A stretch of 57,933 bases of DNA from Streptomyces longispororuber (GTDB taxonomy: Bacteria > Actinomycetota > Actinomycetes > Streptomycetales > Streptomycetaceae): contig NZ_JAMOLN010000038.1 in NCBI RefSeq assembly GCF_024448165.1, positions 1-57,933 of the forward strand. The letters are read 5' to 3'. The position numbers were made by a program, and so were the translations under genes. This document shows, in pieces, positions 27,246 through 37,833 of this stretch. The first letter of the stretch is position 1, and each line of letters begins with the position of its first letter. The notes under the pieces were generated by a model. That model ran no database searches. It saw only the letters and a program-made list of their open reading frames with translations, and was not told the origin of the DNA.

Positions 27246-28043
27246 TTACGCGGAACCTTCCACGGCAGGCACCTTCGCGGCGGCAGATCCTGCGGCCCCC
27301 GGGTGGGGAGCGGCCTGGACTGCCTCGCGGTCGGGCGCGAGCGGGTCGGTCACCGTGCCGGTCTCTTCATCGAAAAGCCCCTGCGCCAGCCTGGTCACCG
27401 CTGCGGGGACCGGCGGCGCCAGGTCGGCCACGGCGCGAAGACCGGACAGGACGTCGTCGGGTCGAACGGCAGGCGTCACGTGCCGAACAACCAGGCGCAG
27501 TATCGCACAGGCCTTGTCGCTGGGCCTATCAGCCGGAACATCGGAGGTGGCTTCCGCCGCTTCCAGGCTGACGACGGCCTCGCGGGCGTCGAACGTCCGC
27601 ATCCCGTTCTTCGTGCGGCGCTGGACCTCCACGGTCTCGGCGGCGCGGAACGCCTCCGCGGCGCGCGAGGCGTCCTCGACCGTCACTCCGTCGAGCCTCA
27701 GCTCCCACACGGAGGCGGTGAGCCGGTCGGCCAGGCCCGAGGTGCGGGCCTCGACGGCCTCCACGATGTCGAGCCCGACGGGCATCGACTCGTCGAGCAG
27801 GGCACGGAGCTTCTCGGGGTCGCGCTGCGCGGTGAGCGCGATCTCCAGGTACTCGGCCTCACTGCCGGTGCCGGTGGGTGCGGCATTGGCGTACGACACC
27901 TTCGGGTGCGGCGTGAACCCCGCCGAGTACGCCATGGGCACCTCGGCGCGGCGCAGCGCACGCTCGAAGGCGCGCTGGAAGTCACGGTGGCTGGTGAACC
28001 GGAGGCGGCCGCGCTTGGTGTAGCGCAGTCGGATGCGCTGCAC
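27246..28043 (-). CDS. TIGR03936/DUF2344 family protein
   Basis: The 265-aa protein starts QRIRLRYTKRGRLRFTSHRD and has the family's AYSAGFTPHPKVSYANA. DUF2344 proteins are radical-SAM-associated and are found next to, or fused with, the TIGR03960 radical SAM protein, here at 30055. The chemical role is unknown; links to tRNA or cofactor modification have been proposed. The C-terminal 60 residues are a variable Ala/Pro tail. It lies just upstream of rne, the usual order. Start GTG 28043, ribosome site weak. Confidence 0.85.
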   Translation of the reverse strand: MQRIRLRYTKRGRLRFTSHRDFQRAFERALRRAEVPMAYSAGFTPHPKVSYANAAPTGTGSEAEYLEIALTAQRDPEKLRALLDESMPVGLDIVEAVEARTSGLADRLTASVWELRLDGVTVEDASRAAEAFRAAETVEVQRRTKNGMRTFDAREAVVSLEAAEATSDVPADRPSDKACAILRLVVRHVTPAVRPDDVLSGLRAVADLAPPVPAAVTRLAQGLFDEETGTVTDPLAPDREAVQAAPHPGAAGSAAAKVPAVEGSA

Positions 28044-28089
28044 CGCGGGTGCGGGCGGCGGGCCTACGGGCTGTCGCTTGCCCAGTGTC

Positions 28090-29253
28090 CTAATCCTTAA
28101 TGAATGCGGTCTTCGTGAGAGCGGTCGTACTGCTACCTAGAGTACGTGCCTCGGCCGCGCCCGGTTCCCGCTGGCCCCTGACCAGCGGTTCCGGCTGCCG
28201 GGGCGAGCCGAACAGGGCGCGCCGCAGATCGGCGCGGGCCTGCCGGAAAGTGTCGCGGGCCGCACCGAGGGCCTGCCGCGCCGCCCGGGCGACGGGCCGC
28301 CACACCTGGTCCCGTACGGCGTGCCCGACCGGGGTGAGCACGGTGCGGTACGCCCACCGGACCGGGTCCACGAAGACCCACCGCAGCAGCCGGCCGAGGA
28401 ACCGGCCGACGGCGAGCGACACGTACCCCGCCACCCGCCACGCGTGCCCCAGGGCCTCCCCGACCTCCCGGACGAGCACGGCGAGCGCCCGGCCCACCGG
28501 CACCAGGACCCAGCGCCACACGGCGAGCACCGGCAGCACGACGAGCCACCGGACCAGCGGCGTCAGCACGTTGGCGTACAGCCACACCGCGGGCACGGCG
28601 ACGAGGACGCGCGCCAGCCGGGCCACCGCGATCCCGACTCCGGTGCACAGCGCGGCGATCGCCCGGCCGACGGGCGTGAGCAGGTACGTGTACAGCCACA
28701 CCGCGGGGACGACGAGCAGCACGCGCAGCAGCCACCCGACCCCGCGCCCCACCGCTTCGAGCCCGGCCCCCAACTGCCGTGCCAGCCAAGCCAGTCCATG
28801 GCCCACCGGCACGAGGGCGTACTGCCACAGCGCCACCCACGGCCACACGAACAGGGCCCGGCCGAGCCAGGCCAGGCCGAGGCCGGCCGCCCGGCCCAGG
28901 AAGGCGATCGCCCGGCCGAGCGGGGTGAGCACCCGCGCGTACAGCCACCGGGCCGGGACCACGATCAGCACCCGTCCGACCGGGGCCAGTACGTACCGCC
29001 ACAGCGCCACGAACGGCCACACCAGCAGCCCGTACAGCAGCCACCCGATCCCCCGGGCCAGCGGCACGAGCACCTTCTCGTGGAGGAGGCGGCCGCCCGC
29101 GACGAGGGCGTCCCACACGAGGCGCACCGGCACCACGACGACGAACACCACGATCCGCACCGGCATGCGGATCGCCGCGACCAGACAGCCCTCGGGCGGG
29201 GCTGCGGGTGTGACGGGCGCCACGGGCGCGGGGGGCGGCTTCTCCAGGTCCAT
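28090..29253 (-). CDS. Repetitive W/Y-rich membrane-associated protein
   Basis: The 387-aa protein is built from at least seven copies of a roughly 30-residue unit with the core VPxxWLYxxxLTPxGRAxA or WPxVALWxYxLxPVGRxLA (for example VPAVWLYTYLLTPVGRAIA and WPWVALWQYALVPVGHGLA). Each unit has a hydrophobic, tryptophan-bearing half and a PxGR turn. The first 30 residues are proline-rich; the last 70 are basic and soluble. The segments are long enough for membrane insertion or for amphipathic hairpins at the membrane surface. I know no characterised family. It is divergent from the TerD gene and splits the usual radical SAM/DUF2344 pair. Confidence 0.68.
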   Translation of the reverse strand: MDLEKPPPAPVAPVTPAAPPEGCLVAAIRMPVRIVVFVVVVPVRLVWDALVAGGRLLHEKVLVPLARGIGWLLYGLLVWPFVALWRYVLAPVGRVLIVVPARWLYARVLTPLGRAIAFLGRAAGLGLAWLGRALFVWPWVALWQYALVPVGHGLAWLARQLGAGLEAVGRGVGWLLRVLLVVPAVWLYTYLLTPVGRAIAALCTGVGIAVARLARVLVAVPAVWLYANVLTPLVRWLVVLPVLAVWRWVLVPVGRALAVLVREVGEALGHAWRVAGYVSLAVGRFLGRLLRWVFVDPVRWAYRTVLTPVGHAVRDQVWRPVARAARQALGAARDTFRQARADLRRALFGSPRQPEPLVRGQREPGAAEARTLGSSTTALTKTAFIKD

Positions 29254-29327
29254 GTCTTCTCAGACGCCCGCGGCGGCCCGGTGGATGCGGACCACGCCCA
29301 GCTCGTTCCCACGACCCCGGCGTAGCC

Positions 29328-29358
29328 TGCCTGAACACAAACGTCGTATGTTCGGGCA
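29328..29358. promoter_or_regulatory. Inverted repeat in the TerD-side promoter
   Basis: TGCCTGAACA and TGTTCGGGCA (one mismatch) are separated by 11 bases, right after a -10-like TAGCCT at 29323-29328 and 40 bases before the TerD start. It could be an operator at the transcription start or a hairpin in the leader. It lies in the spacer shared with the divergent repeat protein. Confidence 0.45.
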
Positions 29359-29398
29359 GTCTGCGCACCGCAGCTCGAAAGAAGGGGGAGATTCACGC

Positions 29399-29983
29399 AT
29401 GATCACGCTCACCAAGGAAGACGGCCCGGCGGACCTGGACGGCGTCACGCACCTGTCCATCGGAGTGTCCTGGGACCCCACTTCCGGGAGCAGCGGCGGG
29501 GTGCTCGGCTCGCTGCGCCGCAAGCAGGGCACGGACCTCGACCTGATCGCCATCGCGATGGCGGGCGGGGACCCGGTGCGGCTGGCGGGCCTGGACTCGC
29601 TGGACCCGATGGGCAACGGCTCGCTGGTGCACAGCGGTGACAACCAGACGGGCAAGGGCGAGGGCGACGACGAGACGGTCACCGTCGAGTTCGCCCGCAT
29701 CCCGGGCAACATCACGTCGATCGTGTTCATCGCCGCCGCGTACAAGAAGGGCAGCTCGTTCCAGAAGGCCCGGAACATCAGCTTCAAGGTGTACGACGCC
29801 ACGGGCGGCAGCAGCCAGCAGGTCGCCGACATCTGGCCGAGCCTGCTCAGCGCCGACAACGGCTGTGCGGTGGCGAAGGCCATGCGGGTGGGCTCCAGCT
29901 GGAAGCTCGAGGTCATCAACACGCCGGGCAAGATCAAGCAGGGCGACGAGCACGCCCTGATGCGCTTCGCCGCGAGCAAGTAG
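29399..29983 (+). CDS. TerD-family (tellurium/stress) protein
   Basis: The 194-aa protein is a TerD domain from end to end: TKEDGPADLDGVTHLSIGVSW, the acidic calcium-site segments GTDLDLIAIAM and GDNQTGKGEGDDE, and FARIPGNITSIVFIAAAY. TerD proteins bind calcium and act in membrane-associated stress complexes; streptomycetes carry many paralogs, some tied to development. ATG at 29399 follows GGGGGAG at 8 bases. It is transcribed alone and ends in a strong terminator. Confidence 0.92.
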   Translation: MITLTKEDGPADLDGVTHLSIGVSWDPTSGSSGGVLGSLRRKQGTDLDLIAIAMAGGDPVRLAGLDSLDPMGNGSLVHSGDNQTGKGEGDDETVTVEFARIPGNITSIVFIAAAYKKGSSFQKARNISFKVYDATGGSSQQVADIWPSLLSADNGCAVAKAMRVGSSWKLEVINTPGKIKQGDEHALMRFAASK

Positions 29984-30000
29984 CCGCGCAGCGGGACGCG

Positions 30001-30037
30001 AAAGGGGCGGCCGGTCGTTCTCGACCGGCCGCCCCTT
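30001..30037. terminator. Convergent terminator (TerD / radical SAM)
   Basis: A 16-bp perfect stem (AGGGGCGGCCGGTCG core) with loop TTCT lies between the convergent TerD and radical SAM genes. It has A residues on the left and T residues on the right, so it works both ways. Confidence 0.85.
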
Positions 30038-30054
30038 CTCGCTGTGCGCGTGCG

Positions 30055-32010
<1,956 letters not shown>

Positions 32011-32051
32011 AACCGTGGACCTTTGTGAGCTGACAGGGATGACCCTCAAGC

Positions 32052-33572
32052 CTAACCCGCCCCGAGACCCGCCTCCGCCGCACGGGCCCACACCTCCGGC
32101 AGCTCCCGCTCGCGGTCCGCGGCGGCCGCCTGTTCCTGCCCGTACAGCAGGCCCCAGGTGAACGCGCTCTCCCCCGCCGCGTACGCCTGCACCGCCAGAT
32201 CGCGCAGCACCTCGCGCGCGACCACGCTGTCCTGGTGGTCGCCGAGCACCGTCTGGACGTCCTTCATCCGCCGGGCGAACTGCTTTGCGTCCTTGCCCAG
32301 GGCGGGGACGGCCGTCTCGCCCGCGTACCGGGCGCGCTTGGCGGTCTTGCGGGCCTCGTGCAGGGCGAGGTCGCGGTCGGGGCCCGGGGCCAGGGACAGG
32401 GCGTGCTCGACGCGGGCGGCGAGGCGGGCGTGGTCCTTGAGGGCGGCCTTGGTGAGCACGTCGGTGGCGGGGCGGTCGGCGGCCGCCTTCAGGGGCGGGT
32501 CGGCGAGCAGTGCGTCGAGGCCGTCGAGCAGGGCCAGGTACCGCTTGCCGTCGAGCACGGCGACCGTGTGCCGGCGCGAGCCGTGCCGCGTGGCCACCGC
32601 CCAGATCCGCAGCCGGCCGCGGACGGGCCCGAGCAGCAGGGTGCGGGGCAGCTCCTCGATGCGTCCGGTGAGCCGCTCGGTCATCACCTCGCGGTCCCGG
32701 TCGACGCCCAGCTCCCCGGCGAGCCACTTCAGCTCCTCGCCGACCGGTCCGGTGGCGGCCGGGTCGAGGACCTTCTTGTACGTCTTGAACGCGCTGCGCA
32801 TGCGCCGCGTGGCCACCCGCATCTGGTGCACGGAGTCCGGCAGGTCGCGGCGGACGGCCGGGTCGAGCTCGACCAGGAGGTCGCGCTGGGCCCTGAGGTG
32901 GGCGAGGACGTGGTCGCCCGCGGTGACGGGGGCCGACGGGCCCGCGGTCTTCTTCCCGCGCCGGCCCGACCCGGTCGCGTCCAGGGCGCGCGCCAGCTTC
33001 GACGCGGATCCCGACCGCTCGATGCCGGCCTTGCGGAGCCGCTTCTCGACCTTGCCGAGGAACTCCGGGTCGCCGCCGTCCGCCAGCTCGACCTCGATCT
33101 CGGTCCAGGCGACGGCGCGCGCCCCGTCGGCCCGCTCGGCGCGGACGGCGTCCACGCTCACCTCGGCGAGCAGCGCGCCGTCGGCGCCGGTCAGATGGGA
33201 GACGTCGCGCGAGGACAACAGCCGTACGACGGGGACGAGTTCGGCCGCGCGGACCCGGGAGCGGGTGAGTCCGGCGAGGGTGCGGGGCACGTCCGGTGAG
33301 AGCGGGGCCCGCACCTCGTCCCTGACACCCTCGGCGAGGGCGACGGGCAGCTTCAGGTGCCAGCCCGCGTCGTCGCCGCCCGTGCGCCGCCGCAGGGTGA
33401 TCCCGTCGGCGGCGAGGCGCTGGTCGTCGGTGTCGTAGTACACGGCGTCGAGTTCCATGACGCCTTTGTCGATGACGTCCGAGACTCCCGGGACCTTGCG
33501 CAGGTCGGGCAGCCGGAAGGGCTCGGCAGGGGCGTCGTACTTCCGCTCGATCTCGCGCTTGGTCTCCGCCAT
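32052..33572 (-). CDS. CYTH and CHAD domain protein
   Basis: The 506-aa protein has a CYTH triphosphate-tunnel domain (1-200) that starts with the signature ExExK (EIERKY, residues 7-12) and a helical CHAD domain (about 215-490) with conserved His/Arg such as VHQMRVATRRMRSAFKTYK and LHEARKTAKRARY. CYTH domains act on inorganic or nucleoside triphosphates; CHAD domains bind polyphosphate. The combination is usually read as polyphosphate-linked hydrolysis or storage. Downstream of rodA on the same strand, with a dispersed repeat between. Confidence 0.92.
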   Translation of the reverse strand: MAETKREIERKYDAPAEPFRLPDLRKVPGVSDVIDKGVMELDAVYYDTDDQRLAADGITLRRRTGGDDAGWHLKLPVALAEGVRDEVRAPLSPDVPRTLAGLTRSRVRAAELVPVVRLLSSRDVSHLTGADGALLAEVSVDAVRAERADGARAVAWTEIEVELADGGDPEFLGKVEKRLRKAGIERSGSASKLARALDATGSGRRGKKTAGPSAPVTAGDHVLAHLRAQRDLLVELDPAVRRDLPDSVHQMRVATRRMRSAFKTYKKVLDPAATGPVGEELKWLAGELGVDRDREVMTERLTGRIEELPRTLLLGPVRGRLRIWAVATRHGSRRHTVAVLDGKRYLALLDGLDALLADPPLKAAADRPATDVLTKAALKDHARLAARVEHALSLAPGPDRDLALHEARKTAKRARYAGETAVPALGKDAKQFARRMKDVQTVLGDHQDSVVAREVLRDLAVQAYAAGESAFTWGLLYGQEQAAAADRERELPEVWARAAEAGLGAG

Positions 33573-33610
33573 AGCCTGAATCTAGACGCCACCAGGACCG
33601 CCGCCAAGGC

Positions 33611-33659
33611 CACGGGGCTCCGCCCCGGACCCCGCTGCTCAATCGCCGCAGGGGCTTGA
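33611..33659. repeat. Streptomyces intergenic repeat (GGGGCTCCGCCCC type)
   Basis: The 49-base sequence holds the short hairpin GGGGCTCCGCCCC followed by GGACCCCGCTGCTCAA and TCGCCGCAGGGGCTTG. I recognise it from memory as one of the common intergenic repeats of Streptomyces chromosomes. It lies between rodA and the CYTH-CHAD gene and may end rodA transcription. Confidence 0.65.
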
Positions 33660-33664
33660 CTCGC

Positions 33665-34867
33665 CTACGCCGACATGGGGCGCTGCACCCGGATCGACTG
33701 CAACAGCCCCACCGCCACCCACACGGCGAACATCGACGATCCTCCGTACGAGACGAAGGGCAGGGGCAGGCCCGCGACCGGCATGATGCCGAGCGTCATC
33801 CCGATGTTCTCGAACGCCTGGAACGCGAACCAGGCGATGATCCCGGCGGCGACGATCGTGCCGTACAGCTCCGTCGTCTCGCGCGCGATCCGGCACGCCC
33901 GCCACAGCAGGATGCCGAGGAGCAGCACGATCGCGCCCGCGCCCACGAAGCCGAGTTCCTCGCCGGCCACCGTGAACACGAAGTCGGTCTGCTGCTCGGG
34001 CACGAACTGCCCGGTGGTCTGCGAGCCGTGGAAGAGTCCGGAGCCGGTCAGGCCGCCCGAGCCGATCGCGATGCGCGCCTGGTTGGTGTTGTAGCCGACG
34101 CCCGCCGGGTCGAGTGCGGGGTTGGCGAACGCCGCGAACCGGGCGATCTGGTAGTCGTCGAGGACCCCCAGCTGCCACACGGCGACCGCGCCCGCCGCGC
34201 CGACGCCGATGAGTCCGAGGACCCACCGGTTGGACGCGCCCGACGAGAGCAGCACGCCGAGCACGATCATCACCATGACCATGACGGAGCCGAGGTCCGG
34301 CATCAGCATGACGACCATCATCGGGACGGCGGCGAGGCCGAGCGCCTGCATGACGGTCCGGTGGTCGGGGAACTCCCGGTCACCGGCGTCGACCCGCGCC
34401 GCGAGCAGCATCGCCATGCCCAGGATGATCGTGATCTTCACGAACTCGGAGGGCTGCAGCGAGAAGCCGCCGCCGATGATGATCCAGGCGTGCGCGCCGT
34501 TCACGGTGGCGCCGAGCGGGGTGAGGACGAGCAGCACCAGGAAGACGGAGATGCCGTAGAGGATCGGGACGGCCGTCCGCAGCGTGCGGTGCCCCAGCCA
34601 GATCGTGCCGATCATCAGCGCGAATCCGATGCCGGTGTTCAGCAGGTGCCGGAACAGGAAGTAGTACGGGTCGCCCTGGTTGAGCTCGGTCCGGTTGCGG
34701 GTCGCCGAGTAGACGAGCGCGGCGCCGATCATCGACAGCGCGACCGCCGACAGCAGTATCGGCCAGTCGAGCCGGCGCACCACCGAGTCGCGGGCCATGA
34801 GCCGGGACATGGTGGAGCGCTGCTGGGGCCCGTACCCGGAGACGGAGAAGCCATTGGTGCCGGCCAT
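33665..34867 (-). CDS. rodA: SEDS-family peptidoglycan polymerase RodA (Sfr in S. coelicolor)
   Basis: The 400-aa polytopic protein has about ten membrane spans. It carries the SEDS loop AIGSGGLTGSGLFHGSQ, then VPEQQTDFVF and GEELGFVGA, and the C-terminal GIMPVAGLPLPFVSYGGSS. SEDS proteins polymerise lipid II glycan with a class B PBP partner, here the gene just upstream (6 bases). In S. coelicolor this mre-cluster member takes part in spore-wall synthesis. The N-terminus has an extra 30 residues before the first span. Confidence 0.95.
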   Translation of the reverse strand: MAGTNGFSVSGYGPQQRSTMSRLMARDSVVRRLDWPILLSAVALSMIGAALVYSATRNRTELNQGDPYYFLFRHLLNTGIGFALMIGTIWLGHRTLRTAVPILYGISVFLVLLVLTPLGATVNGAHAWIIIGGGFSLQPSEFVKITIILGMAMLLAARVDAGDREFPDHRTVMQALGLAAVPMMVVMLMPDLGSVMVMVMIVLGVLLSSGASNRWVLGLIGVGAAGAVAVWQLGVLDDYQIARFAAFANPALDPAGVGYNTNQARIAIGSGGLTGSGLFHGSQTTGQFVPEQQTDFVFTVAGEELGFVGAGAIVLLLGILLWRACRIARETTELYGTIVAAGIIAWFAFQAFENIGMTLGIMPVAGLPLPFVSYGGSSMFAVWVAVGLLQSIRVQRPMSA

Positions 34868-34873
34868 CGTCGG

Positions 34874-37054
34874 TCAGTCCCTCCTCGTGAACGTGGAGGT
34901 GGGCAGCCCGGCCGCCAACTCCTGCTGTGCGGGCGGCTCTTCCTTGTTCGGCTCGTACGGCTTGATCTTCGGGGAGTCGATCGAACCGTCCGACTCGATC
35001 TTCGGCAGCGCCTTCTGCGGCTCGGGCAGCAGCGCCTTCTTCAGGTCCTGCTTGCCGCTGCTGTCGAGGCCGTAGATGGCGTCGTAGATCTTGCGGACCG
35101 CCGGTCCTGACGCGCCGGAACCCGTACCACCCTGGGAGATCGTCATGACGATCGAGTAGTCCTTGGTGTACGTCGCGAACCAGGACGTCGTCTGCTTGCC
35201 GTAGACCTCCGCCGTACCGGTCTTGGCGTGCATCGGGATCTTGTCCTGGGGCCAGCCGCCGAAGCGCCAGGCCGCCGTACCGCGGGTCGCCACTCCCGCC
35301 AGTGCTCCGTCTATCTCGTCGCGCGTCTTGGCGGTCATCGGGAGCTTGCCGTTCACCTTCGGCTCGATCTCCTGGACCTGCTTGCCGTCGGCGCTGACGA
35401 TGGCCTTGCCGACCTCGGGGGCGTGCAGCGTGCCGCCGTTGGAGATCGCGGCGTAGATGGACGCCATCTGGATGGGGGTGACGAGGGTGTCGCCCTGGCC
35501 GATGGAGTAGTTGACCGCGTCACCGGCGCGCATGAGGTTGCCTTCGAGGCAGTTCTCGTAGCTGAGCCGCTGGACGTAGTCGCCGTCCTTCTTGCCGGCC
35601 TTGCACCAGGCGTCCTTGTTGGCCTTCCAGAACCGCTGCTTCCACTGGCGGTCGGGGATCCGGCCGGTGACCTCGTTGGGGAGGTCGATGCCGGTCTCCT
35701 TGCCGAGGCCGAACTGCTTGGCGGTCTTGTAGAACCAGTCCTGGGTGTCCTTGTGGCCCTTGAGGCCGCCGTCCTTCTTCCACTCCTCGTGGGCGAGGCG
35801 GTAGAAGACGGTGTCGCAGGAGACCTCCAGGGCGCGGCCGAGCGAGATCGGCCCGTAGCCCTTGGACTCGAAGTTCTTGAAGACCTGGCTGCCGATCGAG
35901 TACGAGCTGGAGCAGTCGTAGTTGCCGTTGAAGGGGTAGCCCGCGTTGACCGCGGCCGTCGTCGGGACGACCTTGAAGATCGAGCCGGGGGCCGCCTGGC
36001 CCTGGATGGCGCGGTTGAGCAGCGGGTAGTTGGAGTTCTTGCCGGTGAGCTTGGCGTAGTCCTTGCCGGAGATGCCGCCGACCCAGGCGTTCGGGTCGTA
36101 CGACGGGTTGGACGCCATGGCGACGACGCGGCCGGTCTTGGCCTCCATGACGACGACGGCGCCGGAGTCGGCCTTGTAGTTCTCGTTGGTGTTCTTGTCG
36201 AACTCGTGGCGGGCGGCCTTCATCGCCTCGTTGAGCTCGTACTCGGCGACGGACTGGACGCGTGCGTCTATCGACGTGACGACGTTCGCCCCGGGCTCGG
36301 CCTTGTCGCTCTTGGCGCGGCCGATGACCCGGCCGAGGTTGTCGACCTCGTAGCGGGTGACGCCGGCCTTGCCGCGCAGCTGCTGGTCGTAGGTGCGCTC
36401 CAGGCCGCTGCGGCCGACCTGGTCGGAGCGGAGGTAGGGCGACTCGGTGTCCTTGGCCTTCTCGATCTCCGCGTCGGTGACCGGGGAGAGGTAGCCGAGG
36501 ACCTGCGCGGTGTTGGAGTTGCCGGGGCCCGCGTAGCGGCGGACGGCGGTGGGCTCGGCGGTGATGCCGGGGAAGTCCTCGCCGCGCTCGCGGATCTGCA
36601 GCGCCTGCTTGGGGGTGGCCTCGTCGGTGATCGGGATGGGCTGGTACGGCGAGCCGTTCCAGCAGGGCTGCGGCGTCTTGGCGTCGCACAGCCGGACCTT
36701 CTCCTCGACCTCCTTGGGCGCCATCCCGAGGACACCGGCGAGCTTGGTGAGGACGCCCTTGCCGTCGTCCTCCATCTTCATCAGGTCGGTACGGGAGGCG
36801 GAGACCACGAGCCGGGTCTCGTTGTCCGCGATGGGCACGCCGCGGGCGTCGAGGATCGAGCCGCGCACGGCGGGGGTGACGACCTGCTGCACGTGGTTGC
36901 CCGAGGCCTCCTTGGCGTACTCGTCGCCGTTGCGGATCTGGAGGTACCAGAGCCGGCCGCCGAGCGTGAGCAGCAGGGAGAGGACGAGGATCTGGAGGAC
37001 GATGAGGCGGATCTGGACCCGTGGGGTCCGGCCGGTCTCGGGGATGTTGGTCAC
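34874..37054 (-). CDS. mrdA: Penicillin-binding protein 2, class B transpeptidase
   Basis: The 726-aa protein has one N-terminal membrane span (about 15-37), the class B dimerisation domain (about 55-300) and the transpeptidase domain with SxxK at APGSIFKVV (about 356), the second motif as SCD (about 411) where SxN is usual, and KTGTAE (about 610). It cross-links peptide stems in the mre/Rod machinery. The C-terminal 65 residues are a Pro/Glu/Lys tail. GTG 37054 has GGGGGAG upstream. Order mreB-mreC-mreD-pbp2-rodA. Confidence 0.95.
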   Translation of the reverse strand: MTNIPETGRTPRVQIRLIVLQILVLSLLLTLGGRLWYLQIRNGDEYAKEASGNHVQQVVTPAVRGSILDARGVPIADNETRLVVSASRTDLMKMEDDGKGVLTKLAGVLGMAPKEVEEKVRLCDAKTPQPCWNGSPYQPIPITDEATPKQALQIRERGEDFPGITAEPTAVRRYAGPGNSNTAQVLGYLSPVTDAEIEKAKDTESPYLRSDQVGRSGLERTYDQQLRGKAGVTRYEVDNLGRVIGRAKSDKAEPGANVVTSIDARVQSVAEYELNEAMKAARHEFDKNTNENYKADSGAVVVMEAKTGRVVAMASNPSYDPNAWVGGISGKDYAKLTGKNSNYPLLNRAIQGQAAPGSIFKVVPTTAAVNAGYPFNGNYDCSSSYSIGSQVFKNFESKGYGPISLGRALEVSCDTVFYRLAHEEWKKDGGLKGHKDTQDWFYKTAKQFGLGKETGIDLPNEVTGRIPDRQWKQRFWKANKDAWCKAGKKDGDYVQRLSYENCLEGNLMRAGDAVNYSIGQGDTLVTPIQMASIYAAISNGGTLHAPEVGKAIVSADGKQVQEIEPKVNGKLPMTAKTRDEIDGALAGVATRGTAAWRFGGWPQDKIPMHAKTGTAEVYGKQTTSWFATYTKDYSIVMTISQGGTGSGASGPAVRKIYDAIYGLDSSGKQDLKKALLPEPQKALPKIESDGSIDSPKIKPYEPNKEEPPAQQELAAGLPTSTFTRRD

Positions 37055-37140
37055 GGTGTTGTACTCCCCCTCTCAGTACGTGAACGAGTACGGGTACGCG
37101 TACTTGTACACGCCGAAGCTGTGCGTCAACTGCCGTGTGC

Positions 37141-37815
37141 TCACAGGCGCTTGACCCCCTTGATCCGCCCCGCGCGGGCGGTGCGCGCCTTGATCGACTT
37201 CATCCGCAGTCCGCTGCGCTGGTTGCCGATGCGCAGGCCCGTGCCGGCGGAGAGCCAGCCGGCGGAGACGTCGGTGGCCTTGGCCGAGCCGCCGGAGCTG
37301 TCGGCCAGCGGATCGTTCTCGGCGCGTCTGGCGAGGGCCATCACGCCGGGCACGACGAACGGCGCGAGCAGCAGGTCGTAGAGCGCGGCGGTGAACAGGA
37401 GGCTGCCGAGGCCCACGTGGCGGGCGGCGGTGTCGCCGACGAGCGCGCCCACGCCGGCGTACAGCAGGGTCGTGCCGACGGCGGCGGCGACGACCACGAG
37501 CATCGGTCCCGCGGCGGAGCGCAGCTGCCCGTTGTCGGGCTTGGCGAGTCCGGCCAGGTAGCCGATGACGCACAGGACCAGGGCGTAGCGCCCGGCGGCG
37601 TGGTCGGCGGGCGGGGCGAGGTCGGCGAGCAGGCCCGCGCCGAAGCCGATGAGGGCGCCGCCCACGTGGCCGTAGACCAGGGCCAGGCCGAGGACGGTCA
37701 GCAGCAGCAGGTCCGGTACGGCGCCGGGGAGCTGGAGCCTCGCGAGGACGCAGACCTGGATGACCAGGGCGACGACGACGAGGGTGGTGGAGAGCAGCAT
37801 TCGGTTGAAGCGCAT
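37141..37815 (-). CDS. mreD: Rod shape-determining protein MreD
   Basis: The 224-aa protein has about five membrane spans (RFNRMLLSTTLVVVALVIQV at the start, DLLLLTVLGLALVYG later) and a basic C-terminal tail of about 60 residues that is longer than in rod-shaped bacteria. It lies 18 bases after mreC. MreD joins the membrane complex of MreC, PBP2 and RodA. Confidence 0.92.
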   Translation of the reverse strand: MRFNRMLLSTTLVVVALVIQVCVLARLQLPGAVPDLLLLTVLGLALVYGHVGGALIGFGAGLLADLAPPADHAAGRYALVLCVIGYLAGLAKPDNGQLRSAAGPMLVVVAAAVGTTLLYAGVGALVGDTAARHVGLGSLLFTAALYDLLLAPFVVPGVMALARRAENDPLADSSGGSAKATDVSAGWLSAGTGLRIGNQRSGLRMKSIKARTARAGRIKGVKRL

Positions 37816-37833
37816 GGTTTCTTGCTCCTCCTG

